This document shows positions 16,228 to 24,661 of a stretch of DNA of 64,000 bases, one piece after another. The DNA lies in assembly GCA_963821935.1 (NCBI GenBank), contig CAWGFM010000005.1:558001-622000 (forward strand), in the 5' to 3' direction. The position numbers and the translations under genes were made by a program. This DNA comes from JAOUEA01 sp963821935. Lineage in GTDB: Bacteria > Actinomycetota > UBA4738 > HRBIN12. How positions within the stretch are numbered: the stretch's first letter is position 1; the number at the start of each line of letters is the position of its first letter. The notes below the pieces were generated by a model. The model was not told the DNA's origin. It did not search any database and worked only from the letters and a program-made list of their open reading frames with translations.

Positions 16228-17220
16228 CTACCGGGCGTAGGCGATCCAGTCCGGGAACCCGTCGGTACCGGGGCTGTTCGGAACCTCGGCCTGGCGCCTC
16301 CCGTCCGGATCGACCACATGCAGCGTGCCGTACCGGGTGAACAGGATCCACGATCCGTCCTTCGACCAGATCGGGAAGCCGTCGTCCTGCAACGGGTTGC
16401 GGGTGAGGTTCCGCTGGGCAGAACCGTCGGGCCGCATGATCCACACGTCCTCGTCGCCGAACGCGTCCGGCTCGTATCCCTCGGGCGTGGCGTCGTGCAG
16501 GGTCGGCCACCCGAGGCGGTTCGACTCGAACACGATCCACTCCCCGTCCGGCGACCAGTTCGGCTGCGTGTTCTCCCCAATCGTGTCGGTGAGCCGCACG
16601 AGCCCGCTGCCGTCCAGGTTCACGATGCAGATCTCGAAGTCCGCGGTCCCGTTGAGGTTCACGCCGCCCATCGAGCAGTGGAACACCAGACGGGAGCCAT
16701 CGGGCGACCACGCCGGGTACTCGTCGATCCCAGGCTGGTCCGTGATCCTCGTCGGGTTCGATCCGTCGGCGTCCATCACGTAGATCTCGTTCGGATCACC
16801 GTCACGATCGGACGCGAACGCGATCATCGTGCCTTCGGGCGACCAGGCAGGGGAGTACTCCGACGTGGGGCTCCGCGTGAGGTTGCGTTCGCCCGAGCCG
16901 TCGGCGCGCATCACGTACACCTCCTCGTCCCCGTCGCGATGGGTGCGGAAGGCGATCCGCATGCCGTCCGGCGACCATACGGGGTCGAAGTCCTCGGCCG
17001 GGTGGGAGGTGAGCTTCCGGCGTCGCGACCCGTCGGCGTGCATCGTCCAGATGTCGCCCTCGGCCGAGAAGACCAGGCGCCCGTTCAGGTGGACGTCGAC
17101 CTCGATCGGAGCCGGATCGTCGCGCTCGTGCATCGTCGTCGGCCTCGGACCGGTGCGCTCCGCCGTGCACGAGATCACGACGGCAAGAGCGGCGAGCGAG
17201 GTGAGGAGCTTGCCCATCAT
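16228..17220 (-). CDS. TolB-like WD40/PD40 beta-propeller, probable lipoprotein
   Basis: This 330-residue exported beta-propeller has a short N-terminal hydrophobic helix (KLLTSLAALAVVISC) ending in a cysteine that fits a lipobox. At least six PD40 repeats of the form PVWSPDGMRIAF/EVYVMRADGSGERNLT follow. Such proteins bind partners or ligands at the cell surface and resemble the TolB propeller without its N-terminal domain. The ATG at 17220 is chosen because it directly precedes the signal. The gene is convergent with the P-loop gene upstream. Confidence 0.88.
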   Translation of the reverse strand: MMGKLLTSLAALAVVISCTAERTGPRPTTMHERDDPAPIEVDVHLNGRLVFSAEGDIWTMHADGSRRRKLTSHPAEDFDPVWSPDGMRIAFRTHRDGDEEVYVMRADGSGERNLTRSPTSEYSPAWSPEGTMIAFASDRDGDPNEIYVMDADGSNPTRITDQPGIDEYPAWSPDGSRLVFHCSMGGVNLNGTADFEICIVNLDGSGLVRLTDTIGENTQPNWSPDGEWIVFESNRLGWPTLHDATPEGYEPDAFGDEDVWIMRPDGSAQRNLTRNPLQDDGFPIWSKDGSWILFTRYGTLHVVDPDGRRQAEVPNSPGTDGFPDWIAYAR

Positions 17221-17288
17221 CACTGATACATCGCCAGACTTGTGAACGTTCCCGATCCGAAGAGAACGAGTCACCCCTCCGGGCTATC

Positions 17289-19890
17289 TCACGTCGCAGG
17301 AAGGATCTCGACGTACCCGTGCGTTCCGTTCACACGGATCCGCTGTCCATCCTGGATCAGCTGCGTGGCGTGTTCGACCCCGACGACGGCCGGCAGGCCG
17401 TACTCCCGCGCGATCACAGCGCCGTGGGTCATCAGGCCCCCGACCTCGGTCACCAGGCCGTTGATCGCGATGAACAGGGGCGACCAGCTGGGGTCCGTGT
17501 AGGCCGTGACCAGGATGTCGCCCGCTTCGAGGTCGGCCTGAGCGATGTCCAGGATGACGCGTGCCCGCCCCTCGATGATGCCGGCGGAGACCGGCAAACC
17601 GACCAGCGCCCCGGTTGGCAGGTCGTCGCGTCGGTACGCCCCGGCGAGGACCTCGCCGTCCGACGTGAGCACCCGGGGCGGCGTCAGCGCTTCATACGAC
17701 CTGAATGCGTCCTTGCGCTGCCGGATGAGCACGTCATCGACCTGGTTCGTGCGCACGACGTCGTGGAGCTCCTGGAACGTGAGGAAGAAGATGTCCTCCT
17801 GCTCGCGGAGCACGCCGGCCTGCACGAGGCGCTCGGCCTCGTCCAGCAGAGCCTGCTTGTAGACGAAGTAGCGACTGACCATGCCGTACTTCGGGTACTC
17901 CCGGTATCCGCTGAAGGTCCGGACGCGATCGATCATCCGCTTGGTCTCTTCGGCCTTCCGATCCCCGTCCGGAAGGAGCCGCAAGCGCTCCAGCAGCTCC
18001 TGCTCCTTCTTCTCAGCCTCCTGCCGCCCCTGCTCGAAGCGCCTCTCGCCGGCGCCCGGTTCGAAGTTCTCGATGTTGCCGAGGATCGCGGGCACGAGCG
18101 TGGTGGGCCGTTCGCTCCAGCGCGGTCTCGTGATGTCGATCTCGCCGACACAGCGCATGCCGTACTGATCGAGGTAGGCCCGGATAGCGTCGCGGGCGTC
18201 GGGTCCGCCATCGAAATCGCCCAGCTCGTCCAGGAAGCCATCGTCCTCGACGTCTGCGAGGAAACCCACCACCTCCGGGTGTGGGCGGATCGCGTCTGCG
18301 ACGTCCAGGAGCGCAAGCCCCATCTCCGACGTGACGTTGTGGGGGACGGACCGTGTGAGTGTGTCGGCCGCGTTCTTCTCGCTCAGCCACGCCTGCAGCT
18401 GCTCGTTGAGCCACCAGGTGGCCTCCATCGCCGCCATGATCACCTGATGGCTGTCGCGGATCGAACAAGATCCGCTTCAGCTCCTGGATGTCCTCCAGGA
18501 TGAAGTCGAACAGCGCCGATCCGGACTTCGTCCGGATGTCGCGCTTCGACGCGGCGATGGACGCCTGGGTGCGCTCGATCAGCTCGGTGACGATGGCCGG
18601 ATCGGTCTCGATCGGGTCCGGCGCGCCGCCAGGCAGGGGCCCGGGGGAACCCTCGTCAGGGAGCGGACGGATGAAGCCGTCGCGCTCGAGGATGGTCTTC
18701 ACCGCGTCCCCGATCAGCGGATCGGACTTCCCCATGAGCTCCAGGAGTTCGACGCCGCTCGTCGGCGAGGCCAGCCTTCGTGTGACGTCGACGAACAGGC
18801 GGCCGCCGGCCACGGCCATGGGCGCGGGGGTCGTCATCTGCCAGAAGGAGAGCCCCAGGGGTTTCATGGGGTCGGTCATCATCTGCTGATGACCGACGGA
18901 GATGTAGACGTGGTTGTCTCGGTCGCCGACCTCCGGGATGGGGAACAGCGTGGTGATCGGCCGGCTCTGGACGATCTGGAAGCCGTCGTCGACCAGGCAC
19001 CATTCGATGTCCTGGGGGCGGCCGAGATGCGCTTCGATCCGCCGGCCCAGTCGCGCGAGCCGCACGACCTGCGCATCCGTCAGCGCCGGCTGATCCTGCC
19101 GCTCCGGCTCGATCACGTGTTGCTGCGTCCCGCCTGCCGGCGAGGCGTCGATGGCACGCTGCTTGGTGGCGACTGTCTTGGTGGCGATCTCGCCGTCGCG
19201 CACCGTGTAGATGTCCGGATCCACAAGGCCGGAGACCAGGGCCTCGCCGAGGCCGAAGGTCGCCTCCACGGAGGCGACCTTCCGGTTCGACGTGACGGGG
19301 TCGGCCGTGAACAGCATGCCGGCCGCATGCGGGAAGACCATCTGTTGCACGACCACGGCCATGTGGACGCTGCGGTGGTCGAAGCCGTTGCGCAGGCGGT
19401 AGATCACAGCCCGCTCGGTGAAGAGCGATGCCCAGCACCGGCTGATGTGCCGAAGGATCGCTGCCGGTCCCACGACGTTCAGGAACGAGTCGTGCTGGCC
19501 CGCGAAGGAGGCCGTCTGCGAATCCTCCGCCGTCGCACTCGATCGGACGGCGTAGGCGGCGTGTTCGCCGAGCCGGACGATCGCGCCGGTGATCGCCGCC
19601 GCCAGATCGTCGGGGATGGCGACCCGTTCCAGGGTTCGGTGAGATCTCCGCGCTGAGCGGCGGATCGCCTCCCGCTCTTCCGGGTTCAGGCCGACCAGTC
19701 GAGCGAGCCGTTCGTCGATCGACGGCGCTTCCGCCATGATCCGCCGGAAGGCGTCCGTCGTCACGCAGAAGCCAACCGGAACACGTACGCCTTCGATCCG
19801 CGACAGCTCCCCGAGGTGCGCGCCCTTGCCGCCGACGACCGCGACCTGCGTCTGGTCGATCTGCTCGAAACCCAGCACGTAGCTGCCCAT
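17289..19890 (-). CDS. rph: Rifampin phosphotransferase (one frameshift in this assembly)
   Basis: RPH phosphorylates rifamycins using ATP (giving AMP and Pi) and so confers resistance. The corrected 866-residue protein matches known RPH closely along its length. It has an ATP-grasp N-domain (QVAVVGGKGAHLGELS, AYAVRSSATAEDSQTASFAGQ), a rifampin-binding middle domain (HVYISVGHQQMMTDPMKPLGLSF, KSGSALFDFILEDIQELK), and a C-terminal swivelling His domain with EVGGLMTHGAVIAREYG, whose His carries the phosphate. One extra base at the CC 18443-18444 (plus strand) shifts frame between ILFDPRQPS and VIMAAMEA. The ATG at 19890 gives the normal N-terminus. General PEP synthase is the alternative, but the substrate-domain match favours RPH. 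Confidence 0.88.
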
Positions 19891-19895
19891 CCGTC

Positions 19896-20303
19896 TCAGG
19901 CCGCTTCGTTCGCGTTGGGTCTCGTGTACAGCCAGCGCTCGAGCGTGGCTCGATCGATCATGTCCTGCGCCGCGACCACATCGTCGATGAGATCGTCCGT
20001 CGTGAACGGTCGGTAGGCGCGCCGCCTGTGCCGTATGCGGCTTCGTCGAAGCCTGGCGCCACCTGACTGCGACCACGGGCCAGGTTGGATGTGAATCCGG
20101 GCGGGAGCGTGGGGAGTCGGTCCCAGGCCAGCCACCATTGCACCGGGGACTCGTCGAACCAGGTGTCGCGCCATGTGCGGTTGAGGACGGAGGTGCCGAA
20201 GCACATGGGCGACGAGCTCATGCTTGAGCGATCCGATCCCCGTTCGTGTCGCGCCGTGGTACTCCATCATGGGGTCCACGCTCTGACCCGCCCTCCCGTT
20301 CAT
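19896..20303 (-). pseudogene. Unrecognised protein, reading frame broken
   Basis: Two frames combine into a plausible protein of about 135 residues. It starts near MNGRAGQSVDPMMEYHGATR, continues in another frame through FGTSVLNRTWRDTWFDESPVQWWLAWDRLP and SQVAPGFDEAAYGTGG, and returns to the first frame for TTDDLIDDVVAAQDMIDRATLERWLYTRPN. Frame changes fall near 20215 and 20010. I do not recognise the family. It ends five bases before the rph start, so the two may be co-transcribed. Clustered indels like those nearby suggest an assembly fault. Confidence 0.4.
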
Positions 20304-20355
20304 CGATACTCTACGGTCACGAGGCTCAGCGAGGTCAACCGAGGGAGCACGAGCC

Positions 20356-21003
20356 ATGTCACTCGCCCGCGTCCACAACTTCTCCATCTCACTCGACGGT
20401 TTCGGGAGCGGCGAACCTCAGAGCCACGACGCACCGTTCGGCCACGCCGGCGAAAGACTGCACGAATGGATGTTCACGACCCGGTACTGGCGCGAGATGA
20501 TCGGCGAGCCCGGCGGCACCCGCGGCCTCGACGACGCCTTCGCGCGGCTGCACAACCCCGGGATCGGCGCCGAGATCATGGGTGCCGGGAAGTTCGGCTA
20601 CCCAGGATGGCACGAGGACCGGGAGTGGAAGGGCTGGTGGGGTCCAAACCCGCCGTTCCACACACCGACCTTCATCCTCACCCATCACCCGCGCCCTTCG
20701 GTCGAGATGGAAGGGGGCACAACGTTCCACTTCATCGACGCGTCGCCTGCGGGGTCGCTCGAGACAGCCCGCGAGGCCGCGGACGGCAAGGACGTTCGCA
20801 TCGGCGGAGGTCCCACCGTGATCCGCGACTTCCTTGCTGCCGGGATCGTCGACCACATGCACATCGTGGTGGTCCCGATCCTGCTCGGTCGAGGCGTACG
20901 CCTCTGGGACGAACTGGAGGGCCTCGAGAAGGACTACGAGGTCGAGGCCACTTCCTCGCCCAGCGGCGTCACGCACGTGACGTTCACACGTGCGGCTGCC
21001 TGA
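20356..21003 (+). CDS. Dihydrofolate reductase / RibD C-terminal family protein
   Basis: This 215-residue RibD_C/DHFR-like protein has the opening VHNFSISLDGFGSGE, the large loop with MGAGKFGYPGWHEDREWKGWWG typical of one actinobacterial subgroup, the THHPRPSVEMEGGTTFHFID strand and the nucleotide-loop GKDVRIGGGPTVIRDFL, with VVVPILLGRGVRLWD near the end. It is probably a NADPH-dependent reductase of unknown substrate. It is divergent from the frameshifted gene at 19896. Confidence 0.88.
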   Translation: MSLARVHNFSISLDGFGSGEPQSHDAPFGHAGERLHEWMFTTRYWREMIGEPGGTRGLDDAFARLHNPGIGAEIMGAGKFGYPGWHEDREWKGWWGPNPPFHTPTFILTHHPRPSVEMEGGTTFHFIDASPAGSLETAREAADGKDVRIGGGPTVIRDFLAAGIVDHMHIVVVPILLGRGVRLWDELEGLEKDYEVEATSSPSGVTHVTFTRAAA

Positions 21004-21101
21004 ACCGCCCGATCGAGAACCCGGCCGCAGGACTGAGCCCGCCGACCTCGGCTGATCGTCGAGTCGGAGAGAGTGGTTCTGCTCGATCAGTTCGTTCGGG
21101 C

Positions 21102-21515
21102 CTAGATGCGCACCGTCGTGGTGGCGGTGTCGTCCAGGTCTCCCTGGTTGGGGTCGAACACGCCGAAGAAGACGTCGACGTCGATCAGACCGTGACGGAA
21201 GCGACCGTCCTGGGGCGAGATCTTCACGCGCACGTTGTGCCATGCGTCGTCGCACGGCACCACATCGCGCTCCAGGATGGAGACGAAACCGAGCACGTCT
21301 CCCTGCCGGAGGGTGACATCGAGCTCGAACGCCTGGAGCCCGGGATCGCAGTTGGCTCGGACCGAGATGCCGACCCGACCGTCCGCACGCAGATACCCGG
21401 ATGAGCGCAATACCTGCACGCGAGCCGGATCGTCTGGCGCAGCAAGCGCCCGCGCCGTTGGGGCGAGCAAGATCAAGAGCACGAGCGGAACCGCACGTCG
21501 GATGGCTCGCTTCAC
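21102..21515 (-). CDS. Secreted protein of unknown function
   Basis: This 137-residue protein has a strong signal peptide (KRAIRRAVPLVLLILLAPTARALA) followed by a compact beta-rich domain. The mature part has two cysteines (RANCDPG and VVPCDDA) that could form a disulfide, and ends with a DVDVFFGVFDPNQGDLDDTATTTVRI strand region. No known family is recognised. The GTG at 21515 is well supported by GGAGGTGG six bases upstream. It is divergent from the MBL hydrolase gene. Confidence 0.78.
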   Translation of the reverse strand: MKRAIRRAVPLVLLILLAPTARALAAPDDPARVQVLRSSGYLRADGRVGISVRANCDPGLQAFELDVTLRQGDVLGFVSILERDVVPCDDAWHNVRVKISPQDGRFRHGLIDVDVFFGVFDPNQGDLDDTATTTVRI

Positions 21516-21618
21516 TGGTATCCACCTCCGGGGGGATCGGGTTGCGGCGGACGATAACAGCGCCGCGCCGAGCCGCACAAGACCGGGCGTGACCGGCCGT
21601 CTGCTACGTTCGCGCTCC

Positions 21619-22491
21619 GTGGATTGGTTCTCGACGAGACCGCTCGATGACGGCGTGTGGTTGATCGCCGAACCGTGCCACGTCAACTCCTACCTGCTCG
21701 AGGGAACGGACGCTCGGCTGCACATCGACACCGGGTTGGGGGTGTCCGACATCCGGGCCGTCGGTGATGAACTCAGCGCCGCACCGACCGCCAAGGCCGC
21801 CAACACCCACCGCCACTACGATCATGTGGGAGGAAATGCCGGATTCGATGACGTGGCGATCCACCACGCGGGTGCGGAGGCATTGGCCGAAGGGCCCGAG
21901 GGATGGGAACTGGCCGCCTACCGCCGCTGGGTGCAGGGGATGTACGAGGCCTGGCCCGCCTTCGAGCAGATGGACGACGACTACTTCGGGCTGGTGGATG
22001 ACGTGGCGAGGCTGCGACCGGTGCCGGACGGCTTCAGCTGGGACCGCTGGACGGTCGAGCCCTCCATCGCCACGCGAACGCTGAGCGAGGGTGACGCCAT
22101 CGACCTGGGAGGCGTCGTGCTTCGGGTGCTGCACACACCGGGCCACACCCCCGACAGCGTGTGCTTCGTGGACGAGCGCCGGGGACTGCTGTTCGGTGGG
22201 GACACGGTGAACAGTGCCTCGATCCTGGTGAACGATCCCACGTCTTCGCTCGAAGACTTCGCGCGCTCGACGCGGCGGCTCGCCGATGAGCTGGCCGGCT
22301 CGGTGCGTGAGGTGTTCATGGCCCACGGCTCGCGGTACCGCGCCGAAGGCGAGTACCTGCGCGAGCTTGCGGACGGGGCCGAGGCCACCGTCGACGGGTC
22401 CGCGCCGATCGACTCGATCGAGGATTCCCTGGGCGAAGGACCGGCGCGCATCGCCCGGTTCGATCGCTTCTCGATCGTCCTGCCCGCTTAG
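21619..22491 (+). CDS. MBL-fold metallo-hydrolase
   Basis: This 290-residue metallo-beta-lactamase-fold hydrolase has the metal motif THRHYDHVGG, a later histidine in LHTPGHTPDSV, the aspartate in GLLFGGDTV and a terminal histidine in FMAHGSRY. Two zinc ions are expected. The N-terminal CHVNSYLLEGTDARLHIDTGLG pattern places it with glyoxalase-II-like or general thioesterase/lactonase members. There is no clear ribosome-binding site before GTG 21619; a TACGTT 9 bases upstream could be a -10, so the mRNA may be leaderless. It overlaps the convergent GNAT gene by 4 bases. Confidence 0.9.
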   Translation: MDWFSTRPLDDGVWLIAEPCHVNSYLLEGTDARLHIDTGLGVSDIRAVGDELSAAPTAKAANTHRHYDHVGGNAGFDDVAIHHAGAEALAEGPEGWELAAYRRWVQGMYEAWPAFEQMDDDYFGLVDDVARLRPVPDGFSWDRWTVEPSIATRTLSEGDAIDLGGVVLRVLHTPGHTPDSVCFVDERRGLLFGGDTVNSASILVNDPTSSLEDFARSTRRLADELAGSVREVFMAHGSRYRAEGEYLRELADGAEATVDGSAPIDSIEDSLGEGPARIARFDRFSIVLPA

Positions 22492-23024
22492 CCTCGTGTT
22501 GGTGCGTCTTCCGAGGGGGCCTCGACCAGCTCTCCCACCAGCATGTCCATGAGGAGTCCGTCGTGCCAGGTGCCGTCGGGCGCTCGCTCGTAGTTCCGCA
22601 TCACGCCGACGCGCCGGAAGCCCACGCACTCGTACGCAGCGATCGCGCCGTCGTTGTCGGCGGCCGGGTCGATCGAGAGCCGATGATGCCCGCGCTCGTC
22701 GAAGAGGTACCGGGCGAGGGTGCGGATCGCGTCGGAGCCAAACCCTTGGCGGTGTCGCGCCGGCGACAGGAAGATGTCGACACTTGCGTGCCGGTACATC
22801 GGGTCGTGCTCTTCGCTGAATTGGATGGCGCCGATGACTTCGCCGTCAACCTCCACGGCGAACACTTCATCGTCGCCGTTGACCAGCTCATCAAGATCGG
22901 CATCATCGAACGGGCCCCATCGCCGAGCGACCTCGGGCTCGGTCAGGATGGATGCGAATCGCTCGGTGTCGCCATCCGTCGCGGTCCGGAGGGTGATGAG
23001 TGTCCCAGAAAGGTTCATCGCCAT
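22488..23024 (-). CDS. GNAT-family N-acetyltransferase
   Basis: This 178-residue acetyltransferase is of the AAC(6')/RimJ-like subgroup. Strand 1 is GTLITLRTATDGDTERF; the acetyl-CoA motif A is SVDIFLSPARHRQGFGSDAIRTL, followed by the LSIDPAADNDGAIAAYECVGFRRVG block. It acetylates an amine, possibly an aminoglycoside, but members of this group are diverse. Two ATGs (23024 and 23018) are equally possible starts. Confidence 0.9.
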   Translation of the reverse strand: MAMNLSGTLITLRTATDGDTERFASILTEPEVARRWGPFDDADLDELVNGDDEVFAVEVDGEVIGAIQFSEEHDPMYRHASVDIFLSPARHRQGFGSDAIRTLARYLFDERGHHRLSIDPAADNDGAIAAYECVGFRRVGVMRNYERAPDGTWHDGLLMDMLVGELVEAPSEDAPTRG

Positions 23025-23150
23025 AACCTACTCGGCGCCGATCGAAGGGCGGCCGCAGTGGCCTCATGGGGGTTTCGCTGTAGGGCACCTTGGGGATACA
23101 CTCCCGAAACCTGGCCTACAAGCCTGGCCCCGGACAGAAGGAGCCCCTAC

Positions 23151-23939
23151 ATGCGACGCATCTTCCCCCTCGTCGTGCTCGTGGCCACGCTGCCTCTGGG
23201 AGCCGCGATGACTGCCGCCTCCGCCTCGCAAGACCGGCCGTCAGTCTCCCTCATCCACGGCCTGCCGGGCTTCACGGCCGACATCTATCTGGATGACGAG
23301 CTCCTACTCGACGGCTTCCGGCCGACAGAGGCTACCGACCCTATGAAGCTGAACGCGGGCACCTACGACGTCGACATCCGCGAGCTGGGCGCGCCCGCGG
23401 ACTCGGAGCCGGTCCTGTCCGATAGCCTCACCCTTCGCCAGGGCGAGCACATCTCCGTGGTGGCCGGCCTCGACCCGGACGGAGATCCGACCCTGACCGC
23501 GTTCCCCAACGACTTCAAGGATGTCGACGCCGGCGATGCGCGGTTGGTCGTGCGAGCCGTGGCCGATGCCGGCCCGATCACCGCCTTCGTCGACGGCTCG
23601 AAGATCGGCGCCGCAGCCGACCAGGGGGATGACGTGCACGAGGTGCTCCCGGCGTCCGCCCACACGCTGCTGATCGAGAGCCGCGGTGAGCGTCTCGCCC
23701 CCTCGAGCAACCTTCGCTTGCAGGAAGGCACAGCGACCGTCGTCTACGTGATCGGTTCGGCCGACGACGGCTCGATCGAGCTGATGACCGAGATCGTCGG
23801 GGGACTTTCCTCGCCGCCCAGCGGCGTGTTGACGGGCACTGGCGGCCTCGCAGATCAGCGGCACGCAAACCTGCTCGCCGCCGCACTGACGTTGGTAGTG
23901 GCCTCGGTGATCGCGCGCAGAGTGGTCGTTCGTCGGTGA
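23151..23939 (+). CDS. DUF4397 surface protein, likely sortase substrate
   Basis: This 262-residue exported protein has a signal peptide (RRIFPLVVLVATLPLGAAMTAASA), two DUF4397-type beta modules (SLIHGLPGFTADIYLDDELL and RLVVRAVADAGPITAFVDGSK), and a C-terminal anchor: a TGTGGLA stretch near 228-234, a membrane helix (LLAAALTLVVASVI) and a basic end (ARRVVVRR). This tripartite tail resembles a sortase-sorting signal but lacks LPxTG. It overlaps the sortase start by 4 bases (GTGA), so the sortase next door probably acts on it. ATG 23151 has GAAGGAG upstream. Confidence 0.88.
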   Translation: MRRIFPLVVLVATLPLGAAMTAASASQDRPSVSLIHGLPGFTADIYLDDELLLDGFRPTEATDPMKLNAGTYDVDIRELGAPADSEPVLSDSLTLRQGEHISVVAGLDPDGDPTLTAFPNDFKDVDAGDARLVVRAVADAGPITAFVDGSKIGAAADQGDDVHEVLPASAHTLLIESRGERLAPSSNLRLQEGTATVVYVIGSADDGSIELMTEIVGGLSSPPSGVLTGTGGLADQRHANLLAAALTLVVASVIARRVVVRR

Positions 23940-24661
23940 CGTTGGGGCGCCATTCCGCGTCGCGGACGGCGTCGGCACTCGCCGTCATGGTTGTGGGGGT
24001 GGTGTGCGCCGTCGCGATGGCGGTCCTGACCGGATCGCGCTCGGGGTCCGACGTGATCCCACTGGGCTCGATCCGCTCGGTTGACCCGGCTCCGACTCCG
24101 GGTCGCTTGGGTTCGGGCGAACGGGTAACCCGAGACGGACCGATGCAGGTCACCGTGTACCCGGCCGGCATCGACCACGTGCGCCCCGCCCCACCGATGC
24201 CGATCCCGCGTCGTGTCCGGATCGAAGCCATCGGCCTCGACGCGCCGATCGTGCCGGTCGGCGTGGCGAACGGCACCACGCAGGTGCCCAGCGACGTGGA
24301 CGACGTCGGCTGGTATCGCTTCGGGCCGACGCCGGGCGGGCCGGGTTCATCGGTGCTGTTGAGCCACGTGGATTCCAAGTCGCAAGGGCACGGCGCCTTC
24401 TTCCACCTGCGCGAACTCGTCCCTGGAGACGTGATCAGCGTCGAGTTCGACGGCGGGAAGCGGCGGAGCTTCGAGGTGGTGGCGCGCCGTCAGTACCTGA
24501 AGGAGCACCTACCCGACGCCGTGTTCCGGCGCTCGGGCCGACCGGTGCTCACGCTCGTGACATGCGGAGGAACGTTCGACCTGTCGAGCCTCCACTACAC
24601 CGACAACGTCGTGATCTATGCGGTTCCGATGGCTCACGGCAGTGGGAGCGACGCGACGTGA
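23936..24661 (+). CDS. Class F sortase
   Basis: This 241-residue membrane transpeptidase would attach proteins to peptidoglycan or lipid-linked precursors. It has an N-terminal helix (15-32), an extended linker, and a sortase beta-barrel: RIEAIGLDAPIVPVGVANGT, the H-motif LLSHVDS with H144, and the C-motif LTLVTCGG with C210. After the cysteine the family normally has a catalytic arginine; the segment FDLSSLHYTDNVVIYAVP has none, so activity is uncertain. It sits between a DUF4397 protein and a PASTA pseudokinase with GTGA overlaps on both sides, which argues for a single functional unit. Confidence 0.9.
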   Translation: MTLGRHSASRTASALAVMVVGVVCAVAMAVLTGSRSGSDVIPLGSIRSVDPAPTPGRLGSGERVTRDGPMQVTVYPAGIDHVRPAPPMPIPRRVRIEAIGLDAPIVPVGVANGTTQVPSDVDDVGWYRFGPTPGGPGSSVLLSHVDSKSQGHGAFFHLRELVPGDVISVEFDGGKRRSFEVVARRQYLKEHLPDAVFRRSGRPVLTLVTCGGTFDLSSLHYTDNVVIYAVPMAHGSGSDAT

